Counted from the stretch's first letter, positions 39,312 through 48,412 are shown. The stretch is DNA of 64,000 nt from Streptomyces laurentii (GCA_002355495.1 AP017424.1:5893501-5957500); one strand, 5' to 3'. Numbers and translations are program-made. The notes: generated by a model not told the origin, from the letters alone.

Positions 39312-41297
39312 ATGACGAAGCCATCCCTCCCCGATCTCCTCCACGCCGCCGTCGCCGCCGTCGGCGGTGTGGAGCGCCCCGGCCAGGTCACCATGGCCGA
39401 GTCCGTGGCCGAGGCCATCGACGACGGTTCGCACCTGCTCGTCCAGGCCGGCACCGGTACCGGTAAATCCCTCGGCTATCTCGTTCCGGCGCTGGCGCAC
39501 GGGGAGCGGGTGGTGGTCGCCACGGCGACGCTGGCGCTCCAGCGCCAGCTCGTCGAGCGCGACCTGCCGCGCACGGTCGACGCGCTGCACCCGCAGCTGC
39601 GCCGCCGTCCCGAGTTCGCCATGCTCAAGGGCCGGTCGAACTACCTCTGCCTGCACCGGCTCCACGAGGGCGTGCCGCAGGACGAGGAGGACGGCCTCTT
39701 CGACCCGTTCGAGGCGGCCGCCCCCACCAGCAAGCTCGGCCAGGACCTGCTGCGGCTGCGCGACTGGTCCGACGAGACCGAGACCGGCGACCGGGACGAT
39801 CTCACGCCGGGCGTCTCCGACCGGGCCTGGTCGCAGGTGTCGGTGGCCTCGCGCGAGTGCCTGGGCGCGAGCAAGTGCGCGTACGGGGCGGAGTGCTTTG
39901 CCGAGGCGGCCCGGGAGCGGGCCAAGCTCGCCGAGGTCGTCGTCACCAACCACGCGCTGCTCGCGATCGACGCCATCGAGGGCGCCCCGGTGCTGCCGCA
40001 GCACGAGGTCCTGATCGTCGACGAGGCCCACGAGCTGGTCTCCCGGGTGACCGGCGTCGCCACCGGCGAGCTCACCCCGGGGCAGGTCAACCGGGCCGTG
40101 CGGCGGGCGGCGAAGCTGGTCGACGAGAAGGCCGCCGACCAGCTCCAGACCGCCGCCGAAGGCTTCGAGAAGCTGATGGAGCTGGCCCTGCCGGGCCGCC
40201 TGGAGGAGATCCCCGAGGACCTCGGCTACGCGCTGATGGCGCTGCGGGACGCCGCGCGGACCGTGATCACCGCCCTCGGCACCACCCGCGACCGCTCCGT
40301 CCAGGACGAGGACGCGGTGCGCAAGCAGGCCATGGCCTCCGTCGAGACCGTGCACGGGGTGGCCGAGCGGATCACCCAGGGCTCGGAGTACGACGTCGTC
40401 TGGTACGAGCGCCACGACCGCTTCGGCGCCTCGCTGCGGGTCGCCCCGCTGAACGTCTCGGGGCTGCTGCGGGACAAGCTCTTCACCGACCGCGCGGTGG
40501 TCCTGACCTCGGCCACGCTCAAGCTGGGCGGGGACTTCAACGGGGTGGGCGCCTCGCTCGGCCTCGCCCCGGAGGGCACGCGGGGCGACGACCTGCCCGT
40601 GTGGAAGGGCATCGACGTCGGTTCACCCTTCGACTACCCCCGGCAGGGCATCCTCTACGTCGCCAAGCACCTGAACCGGCCCGCCCGGGACGGCGAGCGC
40701 GGCGACATGCTCGACGAGCTGACCGAGCTGATGCAGGCCGCCGGGGGCCGGACGCTCGGTCTGTTCTCCTCGATGCGGGCCGCCCAGCAGGCGGCCGAGG
40801 AGCTGCGCACCCGGATCCCCGAGCTGCCGATCCTGCTCCAGGGCGAGGACACCCTCGGCGAGCTGATCAAGAACTTCTCGGCCGATCCGAAGACCTGCCT
40901 CTTCGGCACGCTCTCCCTCTGGCAGGGCGTCGACGTGCCCGGCGCGAGCTGCCAGTTGGTCGTCATGGACAAGATCCCGTTCCCGAGGCCGGACGACCCG
41001 CTGATGAGCGCCCGGCAGAAGGCCGTCGAGGACGCCGGGGGCAACGGCTTCATGGCGGTGGCCGCCACGCACGCGGCGCTCCTGATGGCTCAGGGCGCCG
41101 GCCGGCTGGTCCGGGCGACGGGGGACCGCGGTGTGGTCGCGGTGCTCGACCCGCGGCTCGCCACCGCGCGCTACGGCAGCTATCTGAAGGCCTCGCTGCC
41201 GGACTTCTGGTACACGACGGACCGCAACCAGGTGCGGAAGTCCCTGGCCGCCATCGACGCGGCGGCGCAGGCGACGGCCGCGGACGCGCAGAGGTAG
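39312..41297 (+). CDS. DinG/Rad3-type ATP-dependent DNA helicase
   Basis: 661 aa. Walker A QAGTGTGKSLGYLVP near residues 44-58, DEAH box LIVDEAHELVSRV, motif DRAVVLTSATLKLGG, and motif VI QGAGRLVRATGDRG. Four cysteines in NYLCLH and SRECLGASKCAYGAECF form the 4Fe-4S cluster of XPD-like helicases. It unwinds DNA 5'-3' and can resolve R-loops and forks. DinG is SOS-regulated in E. coli, but no LexA box is evident upstream here. It converges on lexA, 245 bp between stops. Confidence 0.93.
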   Translation: MTKPSLPDLLHAAVAAVGGVERPGQVTMAESVAEAIDDGSHLLVQAGTGTGKSLGYLVPALAHGERVVVATATLALQRQLVERDLPRTVDALHPQLRRRPEFAMLKGRSNYLCLHRLHEGVPQDEEDGLFDPFEAAAPTSKLGQDLLRLRDWSDETETGDRDDLTPGVSDRAWSQVSVASRECLGASKCAYGAECFAEAARERAKLAEVVVTNHALLAIDAIEGAPVLPQHEVLIVDEAHELVSRVTGVATGELTPGQVNRAVRRAAKLVDEKAADQLQTAAEGFEKLMELALPGRLEEIPEDLGYALMALRDAARTVITALGTTRDRSVQDEDAVRKQAMASVETVHGVAERITQGSEYDVVWYERHDRFGASLRVAPLNVSGLLRDKLFTDRAVVLTSATLKLGGDFNGVGASLGLAPEGTRGDDLPVWKGIDVGSPFDYPRQGILYVAKHLNRPARDGERGDMLDELTELMQAAGGRTLGLFSSMRAAQQAAEELRTRIPELPILLQGEDTLGELIKNFSADPKTCLFGTLSLWQGVDVPGASCQLVVMDKIPFPRPDDPLMSARQKAVEDAGGNGFMAVAATHAALLMAQGAGRLVRATGDRGVVAVLDPRLATARYGSYLKASLPDFWYTTDRNQVRKSLAAIDAAAQATAADAQR

Positions 41298-41514
41298 AGG
41301 CGGACGCCTGGACGCGGACGCCTGCGGGCGTCAGGCCCCGTACCCGCGGACAGCGGGCGGCGGGGCCTGTGCGGCGCGCCCTGACGGCGTGCGGAGGGGC
41401 CTCGTACGCGTACATCCGGCCCTGATGCCGGAAAGCCGCCCGTGGGCCCGGAGACACGCCCCTGGCCCACCCGGGCACACAACAGGACCCCGGAACCGGC
41501 GCAGTGGGTCCCGG

Positions 41515-41531
41515 GGCCCTGGTCCAGGGCC
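41515..41531 (-). terminator. lexA terminator hairpin
   Basis: GGCCCT-GGTCC-AGGGCC forms a six-pair stem with a 5-nt loop, 11 bp past the lexA stop. Modest stem, no T-tract. The 245-bp dinG-lexA gap holds no supported gene. Confidence 0.45.
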
Positions 41532-41542
41532 GACGAGGTGGG

Positions 41543-42334
41543 TCACACCCGTCGCAGCACGGCGACGACCTTGCCGAGGATGGTGGCCTCGTCGCCGGGG
41601 ATCGGCTGGTACGCCGCGTTGTGCGGCAGCAGCCAGACGTGGCCGTCCTCGCGCTTGAAGCGCTTCACCGTGGCCTCGCCGTCGAGCATGGCGGCGACGA
41701 TGTCGCCGTTCTCCGCGACGGGCTGGCGGCGTACCGTGACCCAGTCGCCGTCGCAGATGGCGGCCTCGATCATGGAGTCGCCGACGACCTTGAGGACGAA
41801 CAGCTCGCCGTCTCCGACCAGCTGCCGGGGGAGCGGGAAGACGTCCTCGACGGACTCCTCGGCCAGGATGGGCCCGCCGGCCGCGATCCGGCCGACCAGG
41901 GGCACGTAGGACGCGGCGGGCTTGCCGGTGGTGTCCGTGGGCTGCGTGCTCGGCTGGTCCGAGCCGCGGACCTCGTACGCCCGGGGCCGGTGCGGGTCGC
42001 GCCGGAGGAAGCCCTTGCGCTCCAGGGCCATGAGCTGGTGCGCCACGGAGGAGGTGCTGGAGAGGCCGACGGCTTGGCCGATCTCGCGCATCGACGGCGG
42101 GTAGCCCCGGCGTTGCACCGAGTCGCGGATGACCTCGATCACCCGGCGCTGGCGATCGGTGAGGCCGGAACTGTCGGCCCTGATCCCGGGAGGTCGTCCG
42201 GGAAGCGAGCGCGTGGGCCGCCCCGCTTCCCCCTCCCCGTTCATGACGGAGTCGTTCATCGCGTGTACCGGTTCGAATCGGCCCTGGGAGCGGTCCTGGG
42301 CAGTGATGGTGGCACTGTCAGCGGTGGTGGTCAC
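41543..42334 (-). CDS. lexA: Transcriptional repressor LexA
   Basis: 263 aa from GTG 42334. N-terminal winged helix (SMREIGQAVGLSSTSSVAHQ), then the autocleavage site Ala-Gly in RIAAGGPILAEESVEDVF, catalytic Ser in VVGDSMIEAAI and Lys in EATVKRFKRED. LexA dimers repress SOS genes until RecA filaments trigger self-cleavage. An extension of about 50 residues before the HTH is usual in Streptomyces. A LexA box lies about 65-80 bp upstream of the start, consistent with autoregulation. Confidence 0.98.
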   Translation of the reverse strand: MTTTADSATITAQDRSQGRFEPVHAMNDSVMNGEGEAGRPTRSLPGRPPGIRADSSGLTDRQRRVIEVIRDSVQRRGYPPSMREIGQAVGLSSTSSVAHQLMALERKGFLRRDPHRPRAYEVRGSDQPSTQPTDTTGKPAASYVPLVGRIAAGGPILAEESVEDVFPLPRQLVGDGELFVLKVVGDSMIEAAICDGDWVTVRRQPVAENGDIVAAMLDGEATVKRFKREDGHVWLLPHNAAYQPIPGDEATILGKVVAVLRRV

Positions 42335-42399
42335 GTCGGCGGCCCCTCTCGAATGGTCTCCCTGGCTGGCACAACGGTAGTAGCTTTCGAAAGGTTGCG

Positions 42400-42415
42400 C
42401 CAAACACACGTTCGA
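42400..42415 (-). promoter_or_regulatory. LexA (SOS) box of lexA
   Basis: Read on the minus strand, TCGAACGTGTGTTTGG contains GAAC-GTGT-GTTT, one base off the consensus GAAC-N4-GTTC. A perfect palindrome CTTTCGAAAG sits next to it at 42383-42392. Position and match agree with LexA autoregulation. Confidence 0.7.
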
Positions 42416-42681
42416 GTGAAAATTCGCCTTTCGTCTTACGCGTGCCTGTGGGTGGGTGTATGCGCGGATCGGGCGCGGCCACCCCAAAACGGTCATTACG
42501 GTAGCCTTCGCGGGCGGGCGACGCGGGTGTGGGGGAGGTCTCCCTGACGCCTCCGAGACGCCTCCGAGACGCTGTCGCGCCGCCGTGCCGGGTGACCCCG
42601 GCGTCCGCGCCACCGGGCCCTTCCCGTACCTTTGTGGGCGGCCGCGCAGGTGACACGCGCAGAGGCCGAAATCGCGGACCG

Positions 42682-42729
42682 ACCCAAGATCTAGTGGTTG
42701 GATTGCATCAGCCACCCACAAGTAGTGGT
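42682..42729 (+). promoter_or_regulatory. Paired NrdR boxes upstream of nrdR-nrdJ
   Basis: ACCCAAGATCTAGTGG at 42682-42697 and ACCCACAAGTAGTGGT at 42714-42729 are two related 16-bp imperfect palindromes whose starts are 32 bp apart, three helical turns. NrdR boxes are known to come as 16-bp pairs spaced about 31-32 bp. They lie about 110-155 bp before nrdR, so NrdR probably represses its own operon when ATP/dATP levels are high. The rest of the 505-bp lexA-nrdR gap holds no gene. Confidence 0.75.
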
Positions 42730-42839
42730 CCTTGGTCCGTCGAGGGTCGCCACATCACCTATGCTGGTGGTCGCTTCGAGGGGCTCTTGACGGCCCCGGT
42801 GAAGCTGTTCAGTCGTGCCATGAGGGAGGGTCGGAACCA

Positions 42840-43352
42840 ATGCACTGCCCCTTCTGCAGGCACCCCGACAGCCGTGTCGTCGACAGTCGCACCACCGACG
42901 ACGGGACGTCGATCCGACGCCGCCGCCAGTGCCCCGACTGCTCCCGTCGTTTCACGACGGTGGAGACGTGTTCGCTCATGGTGGTGAAGCGGTCCGGGGT
43001 CACGGAACCCTTCAGTCGCACCAAGGTCATCTCCGGCGTGCGCAAGGCATGCCAGGGGCGGCCCGTCACCGAGGACGCCCTCGCCAAGCTCGGCCAGCGG
43101 GTCGAGGAGGCGGTGCGCGCCACCGGAAGCGCCGAACTGACCACCCACGACGTGGGTCTGGCCATCCTCGGCCCGCTGCAGGAACTCGACCTCGTCGCGT
43201 ACCTGCGGTTCGCGTCCGTCTACAAGGCGTTCGACAGCCTCGAAGACTTCGAGGCCGCCATCGTGGAACTCCGCGAGCGGCCTCCCGCCGGCGGCGGGAC
43301 CGGAGCGACCCCTGGGGTCCCGGTTCCCGTGCCCGCCCCCGCCACCGACTGA
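42840..43352 (+). CDS. nrdR: Transcriptional repressor NrdR
   Basis: 170 aa, ATG 42840 with GGGAGG upstream. Zinc ribbon with C3, C6, C31 and C34 (MHCPFC and RQCPDC), followed by an ATP-cone domain (residues about 46-136, TKVISGVRKACQGRPV, ASVYKAFDSLEDFEAAI). The ATP cone senses ATP/dATP and controls binding to ribonucleotide reductase promoters. It is directly upstream of nrdJ. The Gly/Pro-rich tail of about 20 residues is lineage-specific. Confidence 0.97.
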   Translation: MHCPFCRHPDSRVVDSRTTDDGTSIRRRRQCPDCSRRFTTVETCSLMVVKRSGVTEPFSRTKVISGVRKACQGRPVTEDALAKLGQRVEEAVRATGSAELTTHDVGLAILGPLQELDLVAYLRFASVYKAFDSLEDFEAAIVELRERPPAGGGTGATPGVPVPVPAPATD

Positions 43353-43541
43353 CCGGTGGCGGGACCGGACCGTCGTCGGTCCGGTGACCGGCCGCCGTGC
43401 GGCCGGTGAAAGACATGCCCCGAGCGCCCCTGAGGCGTTCGTGGTGTTGGCAGTACAGACAGCAGCAGACAGCAGTACAGAGACGGAGCCCTGGAATTTT
43501 CCGGGCGCTGTAGGGTGTTTTGCCCGTATATGGGAGGCGGC

Positions 43542-46439
43542 ATGACAGAGACGGCGAGCGGTCCGGCACGTGGTTCCCGAGCCAAGGGATCCAAGGCGGC
43601 CAGCAAGGGCCTGCGTATCGAGCGCATCCATACCACCCCCGGCGTGCATCCGTACGACGAGGTGAGCTGGGAGCACCGTGACGTCGTCATGACCAACTGG
43701 CGCGACGGCTCGATCAACTTCGAGCAGCGTGGCGTCGCGTTCCCCGACTTCTGGTCGGTGAACGCGGTCAACATCGTCACCAGCAAGTACTTCCGCGGGG
43801 CCGTCGGCACCCCGCAGCGCGAGACCGGTCTGAAGCAGCTCATCGACCGGATCGTCAAGACGTACAGCAAGGCCGGCGAGGATCACGGGTACTTCGCCTC
43901 CCCCGCCGACGCCGAGATCTTCGAGCACGAGCTGACCTACGCCCTCCTGCACCAGATCTTCAGCTTCAACAGCCCCGTCTGGTTCAACGTCGGCACCTCG
44001 CAGCCCCAGCAGGTCTCCGCCTGCTTCATCCTGTCCGTCGACGACTCCATGGAGTCGATCCTCGACTGGTACAAGGAAGAGGGCATGATCTTCAAGGGCG
44101 GCTCCGGCGCCGGCCTGAACCTCTCCCGTATCCGCTCCTCCAAGGAGCTGCTGTCCTCCGGCGGCAACGCCTCCGGTCCGGTCTCCTTCATGCGCGGCGC
44201 CGACGCCTCCGCCGGCACCATCAAGTCCGGTGGCGCCACCCGCCGCGCCGCGAAGATGGTCGTGCTCGATGTCGATCACCCCGACATCGAGGACTTCATC
44301 CAGACGAAGGTCAGCGAGGAGGAGAAGATCCGCGTCCTGCGCGACGCGGGCTTCGACATGGACCTGGGCGGCGACGACATCACGTCCGTCCAGTACCAGA
44401 ACGCCAACAACTCGGTGCGCGTGAACGACGAGTTCATGACCGCGGTCGAGAAGGGCGGCCAGTTCGGCCTGCGTGCCCGTATGACCGGCGAGGTCATCGA
44501 GGAGGTCGACGCCAAGGCGCTCTTCCGCAAGATCGCCGAGGCCGCGTGGGCCTGTGCCGACCCGGGCATCCAGTACGACGACATGATCAACAACTGGCAC
44601 ACCTGCCCCGAGTCCGGCCGGATCACCGCGTCGAACCCGTGCAGCGAGTACATGCACCTGGACAACACGTCCTGCAACCTCGCCTCGCTGAACCTGATGA
44701 AGTTCCTTCAGGACGACGGCAAGGGCAACCAGAAGTTCGACGCCGAGCGCTTCGGCAAGGTCGTCGAGCTGGTCATCACCGCGATGGACATCTCCATCTG
44801 CTTCGCGGACTTCCCGACCCAGAAGATCGGCGAGAACACCCGCGCCTTCCGCCAGCTCGGCATCGGCTACGCCAACCTCGGCGCCCTGCTGATGGCGACC
44901 GGCCACGCGTACGACTCCGAGGGCGGCCGCGCCCTGGCCGGTGCCATCACCTCCCTGATGACCGGCACCGCCTACCGCCGCTCCGCCGAGCTGGCCGCCG
45001 TCGTCGGCACCTACGACGGCTACGCCCGCAACGCCGAGGCGCACAAGCAGGTCATGAAGCAGCACGCGGACGCCAACTCCGGCGCCGTGCGCATGGACGA
45101 CCTGGACACCGCGGTGTGGGCCGCCGCCACCGAGGCATGGCAGGACGTCCTGCGCCTCGGCGAGAAGAACGGCTTCCGCAACTCCCAGGCCTCCGTGCTC
45201 GCCCCGACCGGCACCATCGGTCTCGCGATGTCCTGCGACACCACCGGCGTCGAGCCCGACCTCGCCCTGGTCAAGTTCAAGAAGCTGGTCGGCGGCGGCT
45301 CGATGCAGATCGTCAACGGCACCGTGCCGCAGGCCCTGCGCCGCCTCGGCTACCACGAGGAGCAGATCGAGGCGATCGTCGCCCACATCTCCGAGTACGG
45401 CAATGTGATCGACGCTCCCGGCCTGAAGACCGAGCACTACGAGGTCTTCGACTGCGCCATGGGCGAGCGCGCCATCTCCCCGATGGGCCACGTCCGCATG
45501 ATGGCCGCGATCCAGCCCTGGATCTCCGGCGCCATCTCCAAGACGGTCAACATGCCGGAGACGGCGACCGTCGAGGAGGTCGAGGAGATCTACTACGAGG
45601 CGTGGAAGCTGGGCGTCAAGGCGCTCGCGATCTACCGCGACAACTGCAAGGTCGGCCAGCCGCTCTCCGCCAAGAAGAAGGAGGACGAGAAGGCCGAGGT
45701 CACGGCGAAGGCCGAGGAGACCATCCGTACCGCGGTCGAGAAGGTCGTCGAGTACCGTCCGGTCCGCAAGCGCCTCCCGAAGGGCCGCCCGGGGATCACC
45801 ACCTCCTTCACCGTCGGTGGCGCCGAGGGCTACATGACCGCCAACTCCTACCCGGACGACGGTCTCGGCGAGGTCTTCCTGAAGATGTCCAAGCAGGGTT
45901 CGACCCTCGCCGGCATGATGGACGCGTTCTCCATCGCCGTCTCCGTCGGCCTGCAGTACGGCGTCCCGCTGGAGACCTACGTCTCGAAGTTCACCAACAT
46001 GCGCTTCGAGCCGGCCGGCATGACGGACGACCCGGACGTGCGGATGGCGCAGTCGATCGTCGACTACATCTTCCGCCGCCTGGCGCTCGACTTCCTGCCG
46101 TTCGAGACCCGCTCCGCCCTCGGCATCCACTCCGCCGAGGAGCGCCAGCGTCACCTCGAGACCGGTTCGTACGAGCCGGCCGACGACGAGGTCGACGTCG
46201 AGGGCCTGGCCCAGTCCGCCCCGCGGGCCCAGGAGCCGGTGGCCGTCGCCGCGCCGAAGGCCGTCGAGGCCGCCCCGGCCGACGCCCCGAAGCAGGCGCA
46301 CACCAGCGCCGAGCTGGTGGAGATGCAGCTGGGCATCCAGGCCGACGCCCCGCTCTGCTTCTCCTGCGGTACGAAGATGCAGCGCGCCGGCTCCTGCTAC
46401 ATCTGCGAGGGCTGCGGCTCGACCAGCGGCTGCAGCTGA
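43542..46439 (+). CDS. nrdJ: Vitamin B12-dependent (class II) ribonucleotide reductase
   Basis: 965 aa from ATG 43542 with GGGAGG upstream. Large class II reductase: ACFILSVDDSMESI, SGAGLNLSRIRSS, TASNPCSEYMHLDNTSCNLA, the loop APTGTIGLAMSCDTTGVEPD, and a C-terminal cysteine-rich zinc region CFSCGTKMQ then CYICEGCGSTSGCS. It reduces ribonucleotides using adenosylcobalamin, independent of oxygen. A linker of about 60 Ala/Glu-rich residues precedes the zinc region. Co-transcribed with nrdR, 189 bp downstream of it. Confidence 0.98.
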   Translation: MTETASGPARGSRAKGSKAASKGLRIERIHTTPGVHPYDEVSWEHRDVVMTNWRDGSINFEQRGVAFPDFWSVNAVNIVTSKYFRGAVGTPQRETGLKQLIDRIVKTYSKAGEDHGYFASPADAEIFEHELTYALLHQIFSFNSPVWFNVGTSQPQQVSACFILSVDDSMESILDWYKEEGMIFKGGSGAGLNLSRIRSSKELLSSGGNASGPVSFMRGADASAGTIKSGGATRRAAKMVVLDVDHPDIEDFIQTKVSEEEKIRVLRDAGFDMDLGGDDITSVQYQNANNSVRVNDEFMTAVEKGGQFGLRARMTGEVIEEVDAKALFRKIAEAAWACADPGIQYDDMINNWHTCPESGRITASNPCSEYMHLDNTSCNLASLNLMKFLQDDGKGNQKFDAERFGKVVELVITAMDISICFADFPTQKIGENTRAFRQLGIGYANLGALLMATGHAYDSEGGRALAGAITSLMTGTAYRRSAELAAVVGTYDGYARNAEAHKQVMKQHADANSGAVRMDDLDTAVWAAATEAWQDVLRLGEKNGFRNSQASVLAPTGTIGLAMSCDTTGVEPDLALVKFKKLVGGGSMQIVNGTVPQALRRLGYHEEQIEAIVAHISEYGNVIDAPGLKTEHYEVFDCAMGERAISPMGHVRMMAAIQPWISGAISKTVNMPETATVEEVEEIYYEAWKLGVKALAIYRDNCKVGQPLSAKKKEDEKAEVTAKAEETIRTAVEKVVEYRPVRKRLPKGRPGITTSFTVGGAEGYMTANSYPDDGLGEVFLKMSKQGSTLAGMMDAFSIAVSVGLQYGVPLETYVSKFTNMRFEPAGMTDDPDVRMAQSIVDYIFRRLALDFLPFETRSALGIHSAEERQRHLETGSYEPADDEVDVEGLAQSAPRAQEPVAVAAPKAVEAAPADAPKQAHTSAELVEMQLGIQADAPLCFSCGTKMQRAGSCYICEGCGSTSGCS

Positions 46440-46498
46440 TCACCGCTGACGCGGGACGGAACGGGCGTCTTCCCCTGAGGACACCGATCCACGCCTGA

Positions 46499-46531
46499 GA
46501 AAGGGCGCCGACCATCGGTCGGCGCCCTTTC
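46499..46531. terminator. nrdJ terminator
   Basis: GAAAGGGCGCCGACC (46499-46513) is complementary to GGTCGGCGCCCTTTC (46517-46531) around a 3-nt loop, 59 bp past the nrdJ stop and just beyond the convergent HIT-like remnant. Strong intrinsic hairpin. Confidence 0.88.
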
Positions 46532-46537
46532 GGCTAC

Positions 46538-46569
46538 TCAGGGGCAGGGGCAGGGGCAGGGGCAGGGGT
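46538..46569. repeat. Hexamer tandem repeat (CAGGGG)n
   Basis: About five copies of CAGGGG lie at the 3' end of the HIT-like remnant, encoding alternating Pro-Cys or Pro-Ala depending on frame. Such slippage-prone tracts can vary between strains. Confidence 0.7.
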
Positions 46570-46798
46570 CGCGACAGCGGTCAGTGCGTCCAGTTCGGTG
46601 CCGATGGCCCTCCGCTTCGGCCGTGGCAGATCCGACGAGCCGGCGCACGTCCGGCTCGTCGGCCGGCAACACCGCGTACCCCGGCAGGAACTGCACGTCC
46701 CCGATCACCGCGAACCCCACGTCCAGCCGCCGCAGCACGGTGGGGTTCTCGCCCCGCAGAGCGCTTCCGATCCGGTCCTCACGCCAGTCACCCGTCAT
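46538..46798 (-). pseudogene. HIT-like (diadenosine-type hydrolase) remnant with internal loss and frame change
   Basis: The first 55 residues (MTGDWREDRIGSALRGENPT, RLDVGFAVIGDVQFLPGYAV) match the N-terminus of a Streptomyces HIT-like hydrolase family as I remember it (full length roughly 150 aa). After VRRLV the frame turns to Cys/Pro repeats. Removing one base near 46630-46634 instead gives DLPRPKRRAIGTELDALTA, which looks like the family's C-terminal end. So the catalytic middle with the HxHxH motif is missing and the frame is shifted. The end reads through a CAGGGG repeat. Inactive as an enzyme if this is right. Confidence 0.55.
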
Positions 46799-46851
46799 GG
46801 CGGGAACCTCCAGCGAGGCGGCGAGGCGGCGAGGCGGCGGACAGGCCGAGG

Positions 46852-46881
46852 GGCCGGGCCCGCGGTGGTGCGGGCCCGGCC
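46852..46881. terminator. TerD-gene terminator
   Basis: GGCCGGGCCCGC at 46852-46863 pairs perfectly with GCGGGCCCGGCC at 46870-46881, loop of 6 nt, 52 bp past the TerD-family stop. A triple GAGGCGGC direct repeat lies next to it at about 46815-46840. Confidence 0.75.
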
Positions 46882-46933
46882 CCCGGTCGTTCCGGCGGCT
46901 ACGCGCGCGTGGGCGGACGCGTGCCGAGGGCCG

Positions 46934-47458
46934 TTACGCGGCGCCCATCACGTCGCCGAACGAGCGCGGGTCCGTGTCGAAGCCGCGGAGCAGGGGGCGC
47001 CAGGTCCAGACGCCGGCTCCGTCGCGGGTGAACTCGACGACGGTCGCGGCGGTCGCATCCGCCACCGACGCGAAGTCGTCGGTCAGCAGGTCGGTGTAGC
47101 CCTCGCGGACCCGGATCCCGGTGCCCGAGACCTGGCTGAAGGCGAGCCGTCCGGTGCCCTGCTGTATCGCCACTCCCACCACCACGCGCGTGTACTGCTC
47201 GGCGAGCCGCCCGAGTTCGACGGTCATCGCCTCGTCGTAGCCGAAGCCCTGTCCCGTACGGCTGTCGCGCTGGAGCGTGATGGTGCCGTCGGGGGAGCGG
47301 TGGTCGAAGTGGACCAGATAGGCGGGCGGTCCGTACGGGGCCTCCGCACCGTAGACCCCCGCGACGATGTCCAGGTCGTGGGCGGGGGCGCCGGACGGGC
47401 TGGGGTCCCACTTGAGCGCCACCTCGACCTTGTCGACCCCCTTGTTGAGTCCGCTCAT
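46934..47458 (-). CDS. TerD family protein
   Basis: 174 aa from ATG 47458 (the adjacent ATG 47461 is also possible; GAGAGGGG spacing favours 47458). Typical TerD core: LNKGVDKVEVALKWDPS, DLDIVAGVYGAE, HFDHRSPDGTITLQRDSRTG, GYDEAMTVELGRL, with Asp residues that bind calcium. Family members are cytoplasmic stress proteins linked to tellurite, phage and envelope stress. It appears here as a single gene, without the TerB/C/E partners. Confidence 0.92.
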   Translation of the reverse strand: MSGLNKGVDKVEVALKWDPSPSGAPAHDLDIVAGVYGAEAPYGPPAYLVHFDHRSPDGTITLQRDSRTGQGFGYDEAMTVELGRLAEQYTRVVVGVAIQQGTGRLAFSQVSGTGIRVREGYTDLLTDDFASVADATAATVVEFTRDGAGVWTWRPLLRGFDTDPRSFGDVMGAA

Positions 47459-47670
47459 CATGAATCCCCTCTCCGCGTACGGTTCTTGACGAGTCGTTCA
47501 TAGTGTCATGCGGACAACCGATCAACATGCCATCGGGGTACGGCCGATACCGGCCCCTTTTCCGTCCTGGATTTCGAACGTCGAACGGGGCTGTGGGGCG
47601 GTGCGGGGGTGCGGTGAGCGGGTACGGCGGAGGTCTGACGGGGCGTCGTCCCGCCCCGTACCATGGCGCG

Positions 47671-48276
47671 GTGCTGGTCAAGTGGATTCGTTGCACCGTG
47701 GTGGACCGTCGAGGGTTCGAGCGGGGGCAGCGGAAGTGGGCGGGGCTGCCCGGCGAACCGGGGTTCCGGGGCCAGGGCGGCGGGTGGAGCCGGCGACGGC
47801 CGGATGTCGCCCATGTCTTCGGTTTCTGGGAGAGCCGGGCGTTCTACGACTCCTTCATGGCGCGGTCCCACGACCGGCTCGCGGCCGCCCAGGTCGGCAC
47901 ATACCGCGATATGCAGGTGAAGCTGTTCGATCACCGTTTCGACGTGAAGACCGGGTTCGAGCCGCGCTTCGCGGACGCCGACGTGGCCCGGGTCGCGCAC
48001 TGCCGTGTGCGCGAGGACCGGGCCGAGCACTTCGCCCTCATGCAGGAGAAGGTCTGGAACCCGGCGATGGCGGGGTCCCCGGGCATGTTGCGCGGGCTGT
48101 TCGGGGAGGGCCCGGGGCCCGAGTTCCTGGTCCTGTCGATGTGGAACTCGGCGGCCGAGCACGGGAAGTACCGCGCGGAGCGGGTGGAACGCCTCGGTCT
48201 GCGGGCGCAGACCGAGGCCGATGTCGCGGCCATGACGGGGGACATCGTGGAGCTGGAGCAGGCTTGGGCGGTGTGA
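47671..48276 (+). CDS. DUF4937-type protein (YdbC-like)
   Basis: 201 aa from GTG 47671. The sequence MLVKWIRCTVVDRRGFERGQ, HVFGFWESRAFYDSFMARSHDRLA and MQEKVWNPAMAGSPGMLRGLF appears to be two ferredoxin-like (dimeric alpha/beta barrel) halves, as in YdbC/DUF4937. Function unknown. The gene is divergent from terD with a 212-bp gap. Confidence 0.8.
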   Translation: MLVKWIRCTVVDRRGFERGQRKWAGLPGEPGFRGQGGGWSRRRPDVAHVFGFWESRAFYDSFMARSHDRLAAAQVGTYRDMQVKLFDHRFDVKTGFEPRFADADVARVAHCRVREDRAEHFALMQEKVWNPAMAGSPGMLRGLFGEGPGPEFLVLSMWNSAAEHGKYRAERVERLGLRAQTEADVAAMTGDIVELEQAWAV

Positions 48277-48295
48277 TCCCGGCGCGTGCCGCGCG

Positions 48296-48412
48296 GGGGT
48301 GAGGGGCCGGCTGGGGTACGGAGTCCGGAGGGACCGGCCGGGGTGCGGAGGGACCGGCCGGGGTACGGATGGGCCGGCCGGGGTACGGGACGCGCGCCGG
48401 GTACGGAAGCGA
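48296..48412. repeat. Imperfect tandem repeats after the DUF4937 gene
   Basis: The unit GACCGGCCGGGGTACGGA and variants recur four to five times with a period of about 20-27 bp between 48296 and 48412 in the convergent gap before the TetR gene. Each unit contains the palindrome CCGGCCGG. No gene is supported; it may act as a terminator or be a slippage product. Confidence 0.65.

Noticed and set aside
42759..46301. 1180-codon reading frame on the minus strand opposite nrdJ
   Set aside because: It is the mirror of the strong codon bias of nrdJ: rich in Val/Asp/Leu/Gly repeats, without domain motifs. The plus strand holds a complete nrdR-nrdJ.
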